From Streptomyces sp. GKU 895 (GTDB lineage: Bacteria > Actinomycetota > Actinomycetes > Streptomycetales > Streptomycetaceae), in NCBI GenBank assembly GCA_002027195.1, contig MWJO01000033.1:1-64000 (forward strand): 64,000 nucleotides of DNA. The letters are read 5' to 3'. Shown piece by piece: positions 27,089-35,592 of the stretch (the first letter of the stretch is position 1; each line of letters begins with the position of its first letter). The notes beneath the pieces are model-generated. The model saw only the letters and a program-made list of their open reading frames with translations, was not told the DNA's origin and did no database searches. The translations under genes were made by a program, and so were the position numbers.

Positions 27089-27762
27089 CGGTGCGGGTGG
27101 GGCTTGACCAGGCCGCTCTGGTAGGCGATGACGACCAGTTGGGCGCGGTCGCGGGCGTCCAGTTTGGTCATGGCGCGGTGGATGTGGCTGCGTACGGTCA
27201 GCGGGCTCAGCACCAGCCGGTCGGCGATCTCGGCGTTGGACTTGCCGTGCGCGGCCAGAGCCACGACCTCGCGCTCGCGGTCGGTGAGGGCCTGGACGGC
27301 GTCGGGCAGGGCCAGGAAGCCGTCGGTTTCGGGCGTGGCGAGGAAGCGGGCGATCAGGGCCCGGGTGGCGGCGGGCGACAGGAGGGCCTCGCCCGCCGCG
27401 ACTGTGCGGATGCCGGCCAGCAGGACGTCGGGGCTGACGCCCTTGCCGAGGAAGCCGCTCGCGCCGGCCCGCAGGGCCTTGGCGACGTTCTCGTCGTTCT
27501 CGAAGGTGGTGAGGACGAGGATGTGGGTCCCGGACAGCTCCGGCCGGGCGCAGATGGCGGCGGTGGCGGACACTCCGTCGAGGTTGGGCATCCGGATGTC
27601 CATGATCACCACGTCGGGACGGTGCTCGGCCACCAGATCGACGGCCTCCTGGCCGTCGGCGGCCTCGGCGACGACGGTCAGGTCCTCGACGGAGTCGATG
27701 AGGATGCGGAAGGTGGCGCGCAGCAGCGCCTGGTCGTCGGCGAGCAGGACGCGGATGGTCAT
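27085..27762 (-). CDS. NarL/LuxR-type response regulator
   Basis: 225 residues. The receiver domain has acidic pair DD (residues 9-10), phospho-acceptor D55 in VVIMDIRMPN, T/S in LVLTTFEND and K in FLGKGVS. The C-terminal LuxR helix-turn-helix starts LTDREREVVALAAHGKSNAE. The start ATG 27762 overlaps the kinase stop (ATGA). It is likely to control the MMPL transporter gene upstream in the same orientation. Confidence 0.94.
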   Translation of the reverse strand: MTIRVLLADDQALLRATFRILIDSVEDLTVVAEAADGQEAVDLVAEHRPDVVIMDIRMPNLDGVSATAAICARPELSGTHILVLTTFENDENVAKALRAGASGFLGKGVSPDVLLAGIRTVAAGEALLSPAATRALIARFLATPETDGFLALPDAVQALTDREREVVALAAHGKSNAEIADRLVLSPLTVRSHIHRAMTKLDARDRAQLVVIAYQSGLVKPHPHR

Positions 27763-29012
27763 AGGGCGGGGCCTTCGTGAGGACGGGTCGCGCGGCTGCC
27801 GTGACGGAGTTCCCCGAGGTCTTCCCCGAGAGCTTCCCCGGGGTTCTCGTCGCGGTCGTCGAGCGGGAGGGTGCAGGCGACCTCGAAGCCGCCTTGCGGG
27901 CGGCGGCCCGCGTGGAAGGTGCCGCCCGCGGCGGTGGCCCGCTCGCGCATCGTGACCAGACCGAACCCTCCGGTGATGTTCGGCGGTCCGCCGGGGGCCG
28001 CGTCGTTGGTGACGCTCAGGGTCAGCCGGTGCGGGGCGTAGCGGAGGCGGACTCGCGCGGCCGGGGTGGCGGCGTGCTTGCTGACGTTGGTGAGCGCCTC
28101 CTGGACGATCCGGTACGCCGTCAGGTCCAGCACCGGGGTGAGCCGGCGCTCGTGTCCCTCGACGCCGACGGTCACCGTCAGGCCGGCCGCCGCGCACGTC
28201 TCGACGAGGGCGGGCAGGTCGCGCAGTCCGGGCGCCGGGGTGAGGTCGTCGCCGTGATCGGAGTCCTGGCGCAGCAGCCCGACCGCGGCCTTGAGCTCGT
28301 GCAGGGCGGCGGAGGTGGTCTGCGGCAGCTTGCCGATGATGTCCAGCGCCTGGTCGGGGTGGGTCGCCGCGAGATGGGCGGCGGTCGAGGCCTGGGCGTC
28401 GGCGAGCGTCAGATGGTGGGCGACCACGTCGTGCAACTCCCGGGCGATGCGCATCCGTTCCTGGAACACCCGGTGCCTGGCCTCCTCCTCGCGCTCCCGG
28501 GCGGCGTGTTCGGCGCGGGCGGCGGCGTACTCGCGGCGTACCCGGACGTAGCTGCCGAAGGCCGCGGCCAGCAGCACCCAGGCCGTCGGGTTGACGATGG
28601 ACAGGACGGGCGAGCGCTCGAACGGCGGGAAGAACAGCCCGGTGGCCACCATGCCGAGGGCGGCGGCCAGCGCGCTGCTCCAGGTGGTGCGGCGCGGACA
28701 GTGCACGCTCAGCGAGTACTGCGCGGCCAGCAGCGGTCCCATCAGAAGCGGCGTCAGCAGATAGCCGAGCGCGCCGACGCCCATGGTGCACAGCAGGGTG
28801 ACGGCCAGCACCGGCACCGGCCGGACGCGTCGCCAGTGGAGTGCGGCACAGGCGACGACGGCCAGGGCGAGGGCGGGCCAGAGCGGCGGAGTGGACATGA
28901 ACGTACGGGTGAACACGACACCGCTGATCGTGACCACGGCCGCCAGCGCCAGCGCCCCCGCCTCGGCGGCTTGGGGGCGGGCCGCTGCCCAGCGCTGCCG
29001 GCTTGTGTTCAT
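27759..29012 (-). CDS. Sensor histidine kinase (HisKA_3 type)
   Basis: 417 residues from ATG 29012 (GGAG five bases upstream); ATG 29051 is possible. Four or five membrane helices occupy residues 1-165, then the dimerisation motif RMRIARELHDVVAHHLTLAD with the phospho-accepting His, and an HATPase_c domain with TNVSKHA (N box) and GGFGLVTMRERATAAGG (G box). Mostly membrane-embedded with no large outer domain, so it probably senses something in or at the membrane, such as a lipid or drug. It pairs with the overlapping response regulator. Confidence 0.93.
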   Translation of the reverse strand: MNTSRQRWAAARPQAAEAGALALAAVVTISGVVFTRTFMSTPPLWPALALAVVACAALHWRRVRPVPVLAVTLLCTMGVGALGYLLTPLLMGPLLAAQYSLSVHCPRRTTWSSALAAALGMVATGLFFPPFERSPVLSIVNPTAWVLLAAAFGSYVRVRREYAAARAEHAAREREEEARHRVFQERMRIARELHDVVAHHLTLADAQASTAAHLAATHPDQALDIIGKLPQTTSAALHELKAAVGLLRQDSDHGDDLTPAPGLRDLPALVETCAAAGLTVTVGVEGHERRLTPVLDLTAYRIVQEALTNVSKHAATPAARVRLRYAPHRLTLSVTNDAAPGGPPNITGGFGLVTMRERATAAGGTFHAGRRPQGGFEVACTLPLDDRDENPGEALGEDLGELRHGSRATRPHEGPAL

Positions 29013-29110
29013 CGCACTCCGAGGGCGATCCGAGGAGGGGGAGAAGGTCATGCTCACATACGGTGGGCCGCGACGCCCCGGTGTGGGTGCCGCGGCCTCC
29101 GTCGTACCGC

Positions 29111-31318
29111 TCAGACGCGGACCGGATCCGGCGCCGCGGGCTGCTCGCCGACGGCCTGTGGGCGCGTCCCGGCCAGGCCGCTGCCCTCGACGTCGACGCG
29201 GGGCAGCAGCCGGTCGAGCCACTTCGGCAGCCACCAGGCCTTGTCGCCCAGCAGGGCCAGTACCGCGGGCACGAGCGCCATGCGGACGACGAACGCGTCG
29301 AACAGCACCGCGACGGCGAGTCCGAAACCGATCGTCTTGATCATCGACTCGGCGGCGCCGACGAATCCAGAGAAGACCGCGATCATGATGACGGCCGCGG
29401 CGCTGACGACCCGTGCGCTGTGCCGGAAGCCGGTGACTACGGCCTGGGGCGCCCGGTCGCCGTGGACGTAGGCCTCCCGCATCCGGGCGACGAGGAAGAC
29501 CTCGTAGTCCATGGCGAGGCCGAAGACGATGCCCACCAGGAAGATCGGCATCAGGCTCATGATCGGGCCCGGCTGCTCCACGCCGAGCAGTCCCGCGCCC
29601 CAGCCCCACTGGAAGACGGCGACCACCGAGCCGAGGGCGGCCAGCACGCTCAGCAGGAAGCCGAAGGCGGCCTTGACGGGGACGAGCACGGAACGGAAGA
29701 CGACGAGCAGCAGCACCAGGGCGAGGCCGATGATGACGGCCAGGTAGGGCACGAGGGCGTCCTGGAGGGCCTGGGCGACGTCGATGTCCATCGCGGTGCT
29801 GCCGGTGACCTTGAACGTCGCGCCCGTGTCCCGCTCCAGAGCGGCGCGTTCCGCGCGGATGGTGTGGACGAGGTCCTGCGTCTTCTCGTCGTTCGGGCCG
29901 GTGGCCGGGACCGCGGAGAACAGGGCCGTGTCGCCGGCCGGGTTGAACCGTGCGGGCGAGACGGACACCACCCCGTGCGTGCCACCGATCTGCCGGGCGA
30001 TCGCGGCCGCGGCCGCCTCGGGGTCGTCCGCACCCCGGGCGTCGACCACGATCGTCAAGGGGCCGTTGAAGCCCGCGCCGAAGCCGTGCGCGAGCGCGTC
30101 GTAGGCACGCCGCTCGGTCGAGGAGACCGGCTTGGACTCCGCGCCCGGCATCCCCATGTCCAGCTGGGTGACAGGCAGGGCCAGGGCGCCGAGGCCCACG
30201 ACGGTCGTCACCAGCACGGCGACCGGGCGGCGCAGCACGAACCGGGCCCAGCGCGTACCACCGTTGTCCGCCGCCGCGGTGGCACGGCCGCCCTTGCGGG
30301 TGGCGCGGGAGAGCACGGCACGGGGCCACATGCCCAGCAGGGCCGGGACCAGAGTGAGGGCGATCAGCACGGCGACGATCACCGCGCCCGCCGCGCACAG
30401 GCCCATCTTCGTCAGCATCGGCACGCCCACCACGGACAGGCCCGCGAGCGCGATGACCACGGTGAGTCCGGCGAAGACGACGGCGGAGCCGGCCGTGCCG
30501 ACGGCCAGACCGGCCGCCTCACGCGGGTCGTGCCCGTTCGCGCGTTCCTCCCGGTACCGCGAGACCACGAACAGGGCGTAGTCGATGCCGACCGCGAGTC
30601 CGAGCATCGAGGCGAGGGTGCCCGTGGTCATGGACAGCCCGAAGACGCTGCCCAGCGCCAGGACGCCCGCCACGCTGATCCCGACGCCGATGACGGCGGT
30701 CAGCAGCGGAAGTCCCGCCGCTGCCAGGGAGCCGAAGGTGATCAGCAGGACGACCGCGGCCAGGACGATGCCGATCGCCTCGGAGGAGCCGCCCGCCGCC
30801 GGCTGCTCGGCGAGCGCGGTGCCGCCGACCTCGACCGTGAGCCCGGAGTCGCGGGCCTGGTCGACGGCCTTCTCCAGCACCGCCTTGTCGGCGTCGGTGA
30901 GATCGTCGGCCTCGACCTTGTAGGTGACGGTCGCGTACGCGGTGGTGCCGTCCTTGCTCACCGCCTTCGCGGCGAACGGGTCGACGGCGCCGGAGACCTG
31001 GGGCGCGGCCCCGGCCTCCTTGACGAAGGCGCCGATGGCGGCCCGGTTGCCGGCGGCCGTCACCTTGTCGCCGTCGGGGGCGACGAACACGATCCGCGCG
31101 TTCGCCCCGTTCGCGGACGAGCCGGGGAATCGCTCTCCGATCAGGTCGAAGGCCTTCTGCGCCTCGATGCCGGGCATGAAGGAGGTACCGCTGTCGGAGG
31201 CGGCGGGCGCCTTGGCGGCACCGACGCCGACGGCGCCGAGGATCACCGCCCACAACAGGGTCACAAGCCAGCGGCGCCGGAAGGCGGTTCGGCCCAGCCG
31301 GTAGAGCAAGGTAGCCAC
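29111..31318 (-). CDS. MMPL/RND-family transporter
   Basis: 735 residues with two MMPL repeats, each a large outer loop followed by six membrane helices; 12 helices in all. Repeat-typical segments are GLAVGIDYALFVVSRYREER and VFGLAMDYEVFLVARMREAY, carrying the proton-relay Asp-Tyr pairs. It exports lipids or hydrophobic metabolites by family. GTG 31318 is the start. It lies 60-98 bases upstream of the kinase and response-regulator genes in the same direction, the common TCS-MMPL arrangement of Streptomyces, with the transporter as a likely regulon member. Confidence 0.93.
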   Translation of the reverse strand: MATLLYRLGRTAFRRRWLVTLLWAVILGAVGVGAAKAPAASDSGTSFMPGIEAQKAFDLIGERFPGSSANGANARIVFVAPDGDKVTAAGNRAAIGAFVKEAGAAPQVSGAVDPFAAKAVSKDGTTAYATVTYKVEADDLTDADKAVLEKAVDQARDSGLTVEVGGTALAEQPAAGGSSEAIGIVLAAVVLLITFGSLAAAGLPLLTAVIGVGISVAGVLALGSVFGLSMTTGTLASMLGLAVGIDYALFVVSRYREERANGHDPREAAGLAVGTAGSAVVFAGLTVVIALAGLSVVGVPMLTKMGLCAAGAVIVAVLIALTLVPALLGMWPRAVLSRATRKGGRATAAADNGGTRWARFVLRRPVAVLVTTVVGLGALALPVTQLDMGMPGAESKPVSSTERRAYDALAHGFGAGFNGPLTIVVDARGADDPEAAAAAIARQIGGTHGVVSVSPARFNPAGDTALFSAVPATGPNDEKTQDLVHTIRAERAALERDTGATFKVTGSTAMDIDVAQALQDALVPYLAVIIGLALVLLLVVFRSVLVPVKAAFGFLLSVLAALGSVVAVFQWGWGAGLLGVEQPGPIMSLMPIFLVGIVFGLAMDYEVFLVARMREAYVHGDRAPQAVVTGFRHSARVVSAAAVIMIAVFSGFVGAAESMIKTIGFGLAVAVLFDAFVVRMALVPAVLALLGDKAWWLPKWLDRLLPRVDVEGSGLAGTRPQAVGEQPAAPDPVRV

Positions 31319-31485
31319 GGAAACGGGTCTCCAGGTCTGGTTCGGGATGTGTCACCAGCCTGGCCGGACCGGACGTGTCCGGGCATCGTGCGGCTGTCCG
31401 CACTTGCGCTTGATACGAGGGCACCAAGGCAGCTCGCCCGTCTCATCCTCAAGGAGGAGACGCTGGGCGGATCAGCGGAGGTCGG

Positions 31486-31932
31486 TCAGCCGACGGACGC
31501 GGTCGCCTGGGCCGGGAACCCGGGGCGGCCGGCGAGTTCGGCGGTGCAGAAGGCGCAGCGGACCGCCGCCGCGGGCACGGTGCTCAGGCAGTCCGGGCAG
31601 TCGACCTTGGCGACCGGCTCGGCCTTGACCGGGTTGAAGCGCTCCTGGAGCCGACCCACCGGGAGCACGACGGCGAAGTAGATCACGGCGGCGACCAGCA
31701 GGAAACTGATCAGGGCGTTCAGGAAGGCCCCGTACGGGAAGGCGGTCCCGGCGACGGTGAACTCCTGCTTGCTGAAGTCACCGACCGCGCCGGTCGCCAC
31801 ACCGATCAGCGGTGTGAGGAACGCGGTGACGAATCCGGTGACGACCGCGGTGAACGCGGCACCGATGACGATGCCGACCGCCAGATCGACGACGTTGCCG
31901 CGCAGCAGGAACGAACGGAAACCCTTGAGCAC
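31486..31932 (-). CDS. mscL: Large-conductance mechanosensitive channel with zinc-ribbon tail
   Basis: 148 residues. The first helix region LKGFRSFLLRGNVVDLAVGI and the second helix are canonical MscL, which opens under membrane tension to release solutes. After the channel domain comes a tail with two CxxC pairs (CPDC, then CAFC) at about residues 113-132, a likely zinc ribbon on the cytoplasmic side. GTG 31932 follows GGGAG at 7 bases. The tail is seen in many Streptomyces MscL proteins; its role is unknown. Confidence 0.92.
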   Translation of the reverse strand: MLKGFRSFLLRGNVVDLAVGIVIGAAFTAVVTGFVTAFLTPLIGVATGAVGDFSKQEFTVAGTAFPYGAFLNALISFLLVAAVIYFAVVLPVGRLQERFNPVKAEPVAKVDCPDCLSTVPAAAVRCAFCTAELAGRPGFPAQATASVG

Positions 31933-32081
31933 TGAACACTCCCGAGATGAGGTGCGACGAGGCACCGGGAACACGACGGCCGGGCGGCCGACGGCGGCCA
32001 TGCTGCCGTTCGACCTGTCCGGCGTCCAACTGCCTCACTCGTTCAAGTGAACCCAGGAGCCTGGCCGTCGGACGCGTTCGA

Positions 32082-32615
32082 TTACGAGGCGTCGGCGTAG
32101 GCGAGGTGGGTGCCGCAGACGGTGCAGCGGAAGAGCATCGCGGTGGCGGATTCGCCGAGGTGGGTCAGGAACTCCTCGAGTCGCGCCGCGTCGTGCCGGC
32201 CGCCGAGGCGCAGATCCTGCCGGAGTTGGTCGAGGGCCTCGGGGTGGGCCGCGAGTTCGCGGTGGCCGACCTCGCCGAGGAAGGCGGCCGCGTCGTCGCA
32301 GTGGGTCAGCCAGTGCGGATCCTGCCAGGCGTGGAAGCCGGGGGTACGACGCGTGACCTCGTGCAGGATCTCCTCGCTGACGCCCGCGAGTCCGTAGGCG
32401 TCCATGAACTCGCCGTCGAACCGTTCGGCCGCGCTGCCGTCCGCGATGCACCACGGGCAGAAGCTCCCGCTGACCTCCTGGGCGGTGTAGAACGTCGCGG
32501 TGTAGATCCACCCCGTGGCGCGGTTGCAGCACGCACAGGTCTCGGTGCTCTCGCGGAGGGATCCGCTGGCGATGGGATCGGGGTGATAGCGGAAGACGGG
32601 AAGTCGAGGGCTCAC
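32082..32615 (-). CDS. CbrC-family protein (UPF0167)
   Basis: 177 residues beginning LPVFRYHPDPIASGS, the usual CbrC start. It has three cysteine pairs (CACC, CPWC and CTVCGTHLAYADAS) and probably binds zinc. The family includes E. coli CbrC, linked to colicin E2 tolerance, but the molecular function is unknown. GTG 32615 is the start. It stands between mscL and a metallophosphoesterase gene of the same orientation, with 149- and 64-base gaps. Confidence 0.88.
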   Translation of the reverse strand: MSPRLPVFRYHPDPIASGSLRESTETCACCNRATGWIYTATFYTAQEVSGSFCPWCIADGSAAERFDGEFMDAYGLAGVSEEILHEVTRRTPGFHAWQDPHWLTHCDDAAAFLGEVGHRELAAHPEALDQLRQDLRLGGRHDAARLEEFLTHLGESATAMLFRCTVCGTHLAYADAS

Positions 32616-32679
32616 CCGTGCAGTCTGTTGGCCGGACAGCTCCCGATCAAGCTGTCCGGCGGACGGGACGGACCACGTC

Positions 32680-33885
32680 CTACGGGGCGGAGCGGAGCAC
32701 CAGCAGGGTGATCTCGCTGGGGGCGAAGACCCGGAAGGGCGGGCCCCAGAAGCCGGTGCCGCGGCTGGTGTAGAGGAGGGTCCGGGTGCCGTGCCGGGTG
32801 AGGCCGGCGAGGGCGGGCTGGTCGATGCGGACCAGGTGGTGGAAGGGCCAGATCTGACCGCCGTGGGTATGCCCGGAGAGCTGGAGGTCGACGCCCGCGG
32901 CGGCGGCCTGGTCGATGAACTTGGGCTGGTGGGCCAGGAGCAGCACGGGGAGATCGGGATCGGCGCCGTCGAGGGCCCCCGCGAGATGGGCGCGGTGCCC
33001 GGCCAGGCCGGAGGATTCGGCGGTGACGTCGTCCACGCCGGCGACGACGAGGGTGTCGCCGCCGCGTTCGAGCAGCAGATGGCGGTTGCGCAGCGGTTCC
33101 CATCCCAGCTCGTCCATGAGGTCGACCCAGCCCTGGGCCTCGCTGTAGTACTCGTGGTTGCCGGTGACGTACACCCGGGCCCGGGTGGCCTTCACGGTGC
33201 CGAGCGGGGTGGCCTGGGCGCGGCGGCGTTCGGCCGTGCCGTCCGCGATGTCGCCGGTGTGGCAGACCAGGTCGGCCTCCAGGGTGTTCACCACCTCACA
33301 GACCCGTGCCGACCAGCGGGCGCGGTCGAGGGGCCCGTAGTGGGTGTCGGTGACGAGGACGACTCGGGTGCCGTCGAGCCCGGCTCCCAGGCGCGGGAGG
33401 CGGACGTCGAGTTCGCGTACGCGGGGGACGCGCCGGGCCTCGTAGGACCCCCAGGCGAGCAGCGCGGCGGTCACACCGAGAACGGACCAGGTGACGATAC
33501 GGGCCCGGTCCTGTCCGTCCCCGACACCGGCCAGGCTCAGGGCCGGTCGCAGCAGCACGCCGAGCAGCACGGACCAGGTGAACAGGACCCAGCTGCCGCC
33601 CAGGAGGCTGTCTCCGATGATCGCCGCCCGGTCCTGCTGGCGCCGGCCGTGGCCACGCACCATCGCGAACGGCATACCGACCAGCCCGAGGGCGCACAGG
33701 AGGGTGCCGGCCAGCGTGACGGGCAGCGGCCAGTGCTGGCCGGTGAACAGCAGCACCCCGCAGGGCACGGTCCACAGCAGCACGGGGGCGATCAAGGGGA
33801 GGTAGCGCACCAGACGGAGCACGGGGCTCGGCCGGGCCTCTGGTGCCGCACCGTCTGCGGGCCGGGTGTCGCTGGTGTCGGTCAC
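32680..33885 (-). CDS. Membrane metallophosphoesterase (YkuE-like)
   Basis: 401 residues. Four membrane helices (residues about 25-150) precede a calcineurin-like phosphoesterase domain with all five metal-binding motifs: LVTDTHYG, HTGDIAD, VTGNHEYY, LLAHQP and SGHTHGGQIWP. The domain is likely to face outside or lie at the membrane, as in YkuE-type enzymes. GTG 33885 follows AGGAGGAGC. Substrate unknown (phospholipid head groups or cell-wall intermediates are candidates). Confidence 0.92.
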   Translation of the reverse strand: MTDTSDTRPADGAAPEARPSPVLRLVRYLPLIAPVLLWTVPCGVLLFTGQHWPLPVTLAGTLLCALGLVGMPFAMVRGHGRRQQDRAAIIGDSLLGGSWVLFTWSVLLGVLLRPALSLAGVGDGQDRARIVTWSVLGVTAALLAWGSYEARRVPRVRELDVRLPRLGAGLDGTRVVLVTDTHYGPLDRARWSARVCEVVNTLEADLVCHTGDIADGTAERRRAQATPLGTVKATRARVYVTGNHEYYSEAQGWVDLMDELGWEPLRNRHLLLERGGDTLVVAGVDDVTAESSGLAGHRAHLAGALDGADPDLPVLLLAHQPKFIDQAAAAGVDLQLSGHTHGGQIWPFHHLVRIDQPALAGLTRHGTRTLLYTSRGTGFWGPPFRVFAPSEITLLVLRSAP

Positions 33886-34055
33886 GCTGCTGCTCCTCCT
33901 GCTGTCCTGTCCGACACATGATGCCTGGTGCCGGGCAACGGTCGGGCCGGTTCGGTGGTCGTACGGGGCGACACAGCCCTGTTTTCCGTGCTTGCCGCCA
34001 ACTTCCCTCGCTGGGGCAGTGGTTGGAGGCGCGGTGCGTCTCCTTTGGAGGATCG

Positions 34056-34889
34056 ATGAGCCGGTACGTCGCGATGGCGGGCGTCAGACAGACCGACGGG
34101 CGTGAGGTCTCCTCACCGGCCCGTGCAGCGAGGCGCGGTGCGGTGGTGGGTGCCGTCGCCCTCGCGCTGGTGGGGGCGGGGGCTTCGGCTGGTGCCGTGT
34201 CCGACAGCCCGGCCGGCGCGCCCGTGGTCGGCGGCGCGGTGGTCAACTCCGGGCATGACGTCATCGTGGGGATCACCCGCGACGTGGTCTTCCCGGTCAC
34301 GGTCACCGGATCGGACGACTCCGGGCTGTCCTTCGCCGATGTGGACCTGAAGGGACCTCACGGGGGCTTCTACACCACCGACGCGTTCTGCGAGACCGCC
34401 ACGTCGTGCACGACGACGTTCACGGTCAACGCCCACCCGGCCCCCGGCAGCGACGACCCGGTGGACCTGGCCAACGCCAACGCGGGCACCTGGTCGGTGG
34501 ACGCCTTGGTCGACGCGGTGGACGGCGACTCCGTCTTCGCCCCCGGGGCAGGATCGTTCGCCCTCAAGCGCGCCGCACGGCTCACCGTCGACGCCGCGCC
34601 GGAACCGGTGGTGAAGGGTGCGCGGATCACCGTCACCGGCAAACTGGTGCGGGCCAACTGGGACACCTACCGGTACGCGGGGTACGCGGGCCGGGCGGTG
34701 AAGCTGCAGTTCCGGCCCAAGGGCAGCAGCACCTACACCACGGTGGCCACGGTGAACACCAGCAGCACGGGCACCCTGCGCACCACCGTGAAGGCGGTCA
34801 AGGACGGCTACTGGCGCTGGAACTTCCCCGGCTCGTCCACCACGGGGCCCGCCAAGGCGGCCGGCGACTACGTGGACGTACGCTCCTGA
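34056..34889 (+). CDS. Secreted protein of unknown function
   Basis: 277 residues. Sec signal peptide: basic AARRG, hydrophobic VVGAVALALVGAGASAGAV, cleavage near residue 50. The mature part looks like two beta-sandwich domains; the second (VVKGARITVTGKLVRANWDT, then KLQFRPKGSSTYTTVATVNT) matches the bacterial Ig-like repeat common in actinobacterial surface proteins. Two Cys in ETATSCTT may form a disulphide. ATG 34056 follows GGAGGA. It is convergent with the marR gene. No enzyme motif. Confidence 0.8.
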   Translation: MSRYVAMAGVRQTDGREVSSPARAARRGAVVGAVALALVGAGASAGAVSDSPAGAPVVGGAVVNSGHDVIVGITRDVVFPVTVTGSDDSGLSFADVDLKGPHGGFYTTDAFCETATSCTTTFTVNAHPAPGSDDPVDLANANAGTWSVDALVDAVDGDSVFAPGAGSFALKRAARLTVDAAPEPVVKGARITVTGKLVRANWDTYRYAGYAGRAVKLQFRPKGSSTYTTVATVNTSSTGTLRTTVKAVKDGYWRWNFPGSSTTGPAKAAGDYVDVRS

Positions 34890-34935
34890 ACCGACTGGCA
34901 TCACGCACAACAGCCGTCGATGTCGCGGTACCGGC

Positions 34936-35427
34936 CTACTCCGACTGACGTCCGCCCGGTGTCGTACCGGCGGGCTGGGGGTGTTTCGGGGCGGCGTCGA
35001 CCGTGTCCCGGATGCGGCCGAGGAGCGTGCGCAGGGTGGCGCGGTCCTCGGCGGTGAGGGCGCCGGTGGCCGTGCTCAGGGCCTCCCGGTCCAGGTCCTC
35101 CGCCTCCTGGTGACGGGAGCGGCCCGCGTCGGTGAGGGCGAGCAGATGGGCGCGACGGTCGGTGGGGTGGGGCAGCCGTGCCACGAGGCCGTCCCGTTCC
35201 AGGGCGTCCACCAGGCTGGTCGCGGTGCGGGCGGCGATGCCCAGCATGTCGCTGAGGTCGCGCATCCGCATCGGCTCGGCGGTGTGGGCGAGGAAGCGCA
35301 GGGCGCGCAGCCGTGCCACGGAGGTGCCCTTCTCTGCCAGCCGTCCGTCGACGTAGGTCCGCAGCCGGTGGGTGGTGGCGAACATCTCGTCGATCAATGG
35401 ATCGCTGCTGCCCGGTACGTCCCTCAC
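34936..35427 (-). CDS. MarR-family regulator
   Basis: 163 residues from GTG 35427 with GGGAG at 7 bases. The winged helix spans LRALRFLAHTAEPMRMRDLS, DMLGIAARTATSLVDALERD and the wing PTDRRAHLLALTDAGR, all family-standard. It is divergent from an MFS drug exporter 165 bases away with palindromes at the exporter start, so it is the likely repressor of that gene. Confidence 0.92.
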   Translation of the reverse strand: MRDVPGSSDPLIDEMFATTHRLRTYVDGRLAEKGTSVARLRALRFLAHTAEPMRMRDLSDMLGIAARTATSLVDALERDGLVARLPHPTDRRAHLLALTDAGRSRHQEAEDLDREALSTATGALTAEDRATLRTLLGRIRDTVDAAPKHPQPAGTTPGGRQSE

Positions 35428-35567
35428 CGTGGCGCTCCCGTCGTCGTCGGCTTGTCTTCTCGGGCCACAACTGCTGTGCGCCGCGTGTCCGTTCCTATCG
35501 CATGCGGGCGGCGGGCCGTCGGGCGACCGGCCGTCCCGGTGCGGAGGAAGCCCGGAAACACTGAGGT

Positions 35568-35590
35568 TACTCAAACTGAGTATGCTCAGT
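35568..35590. promoter_or_regulatory. MarR operator: overlapping palindromes at the exporter start
   Basis: TACTCA-AAC-TGAGTA (35568-35582) and ACTGAG-TATG-CTCAGT (35575-35590) are perfect inverted repeats that share a half-site. The second ends two bases before the GTG at 35593, so bound repressor would cover the start of the message. Confidence 0.75.
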
Positions 35591-35592
35591 AT

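Noticed and set aside
29003..31681. 892-residue plus-strand frame over the MMPL gene
   Set aside because: Arg/Gly/Asp-rich antisense shadow; the minus strand encodes a clear 12-helix MMPL protein.
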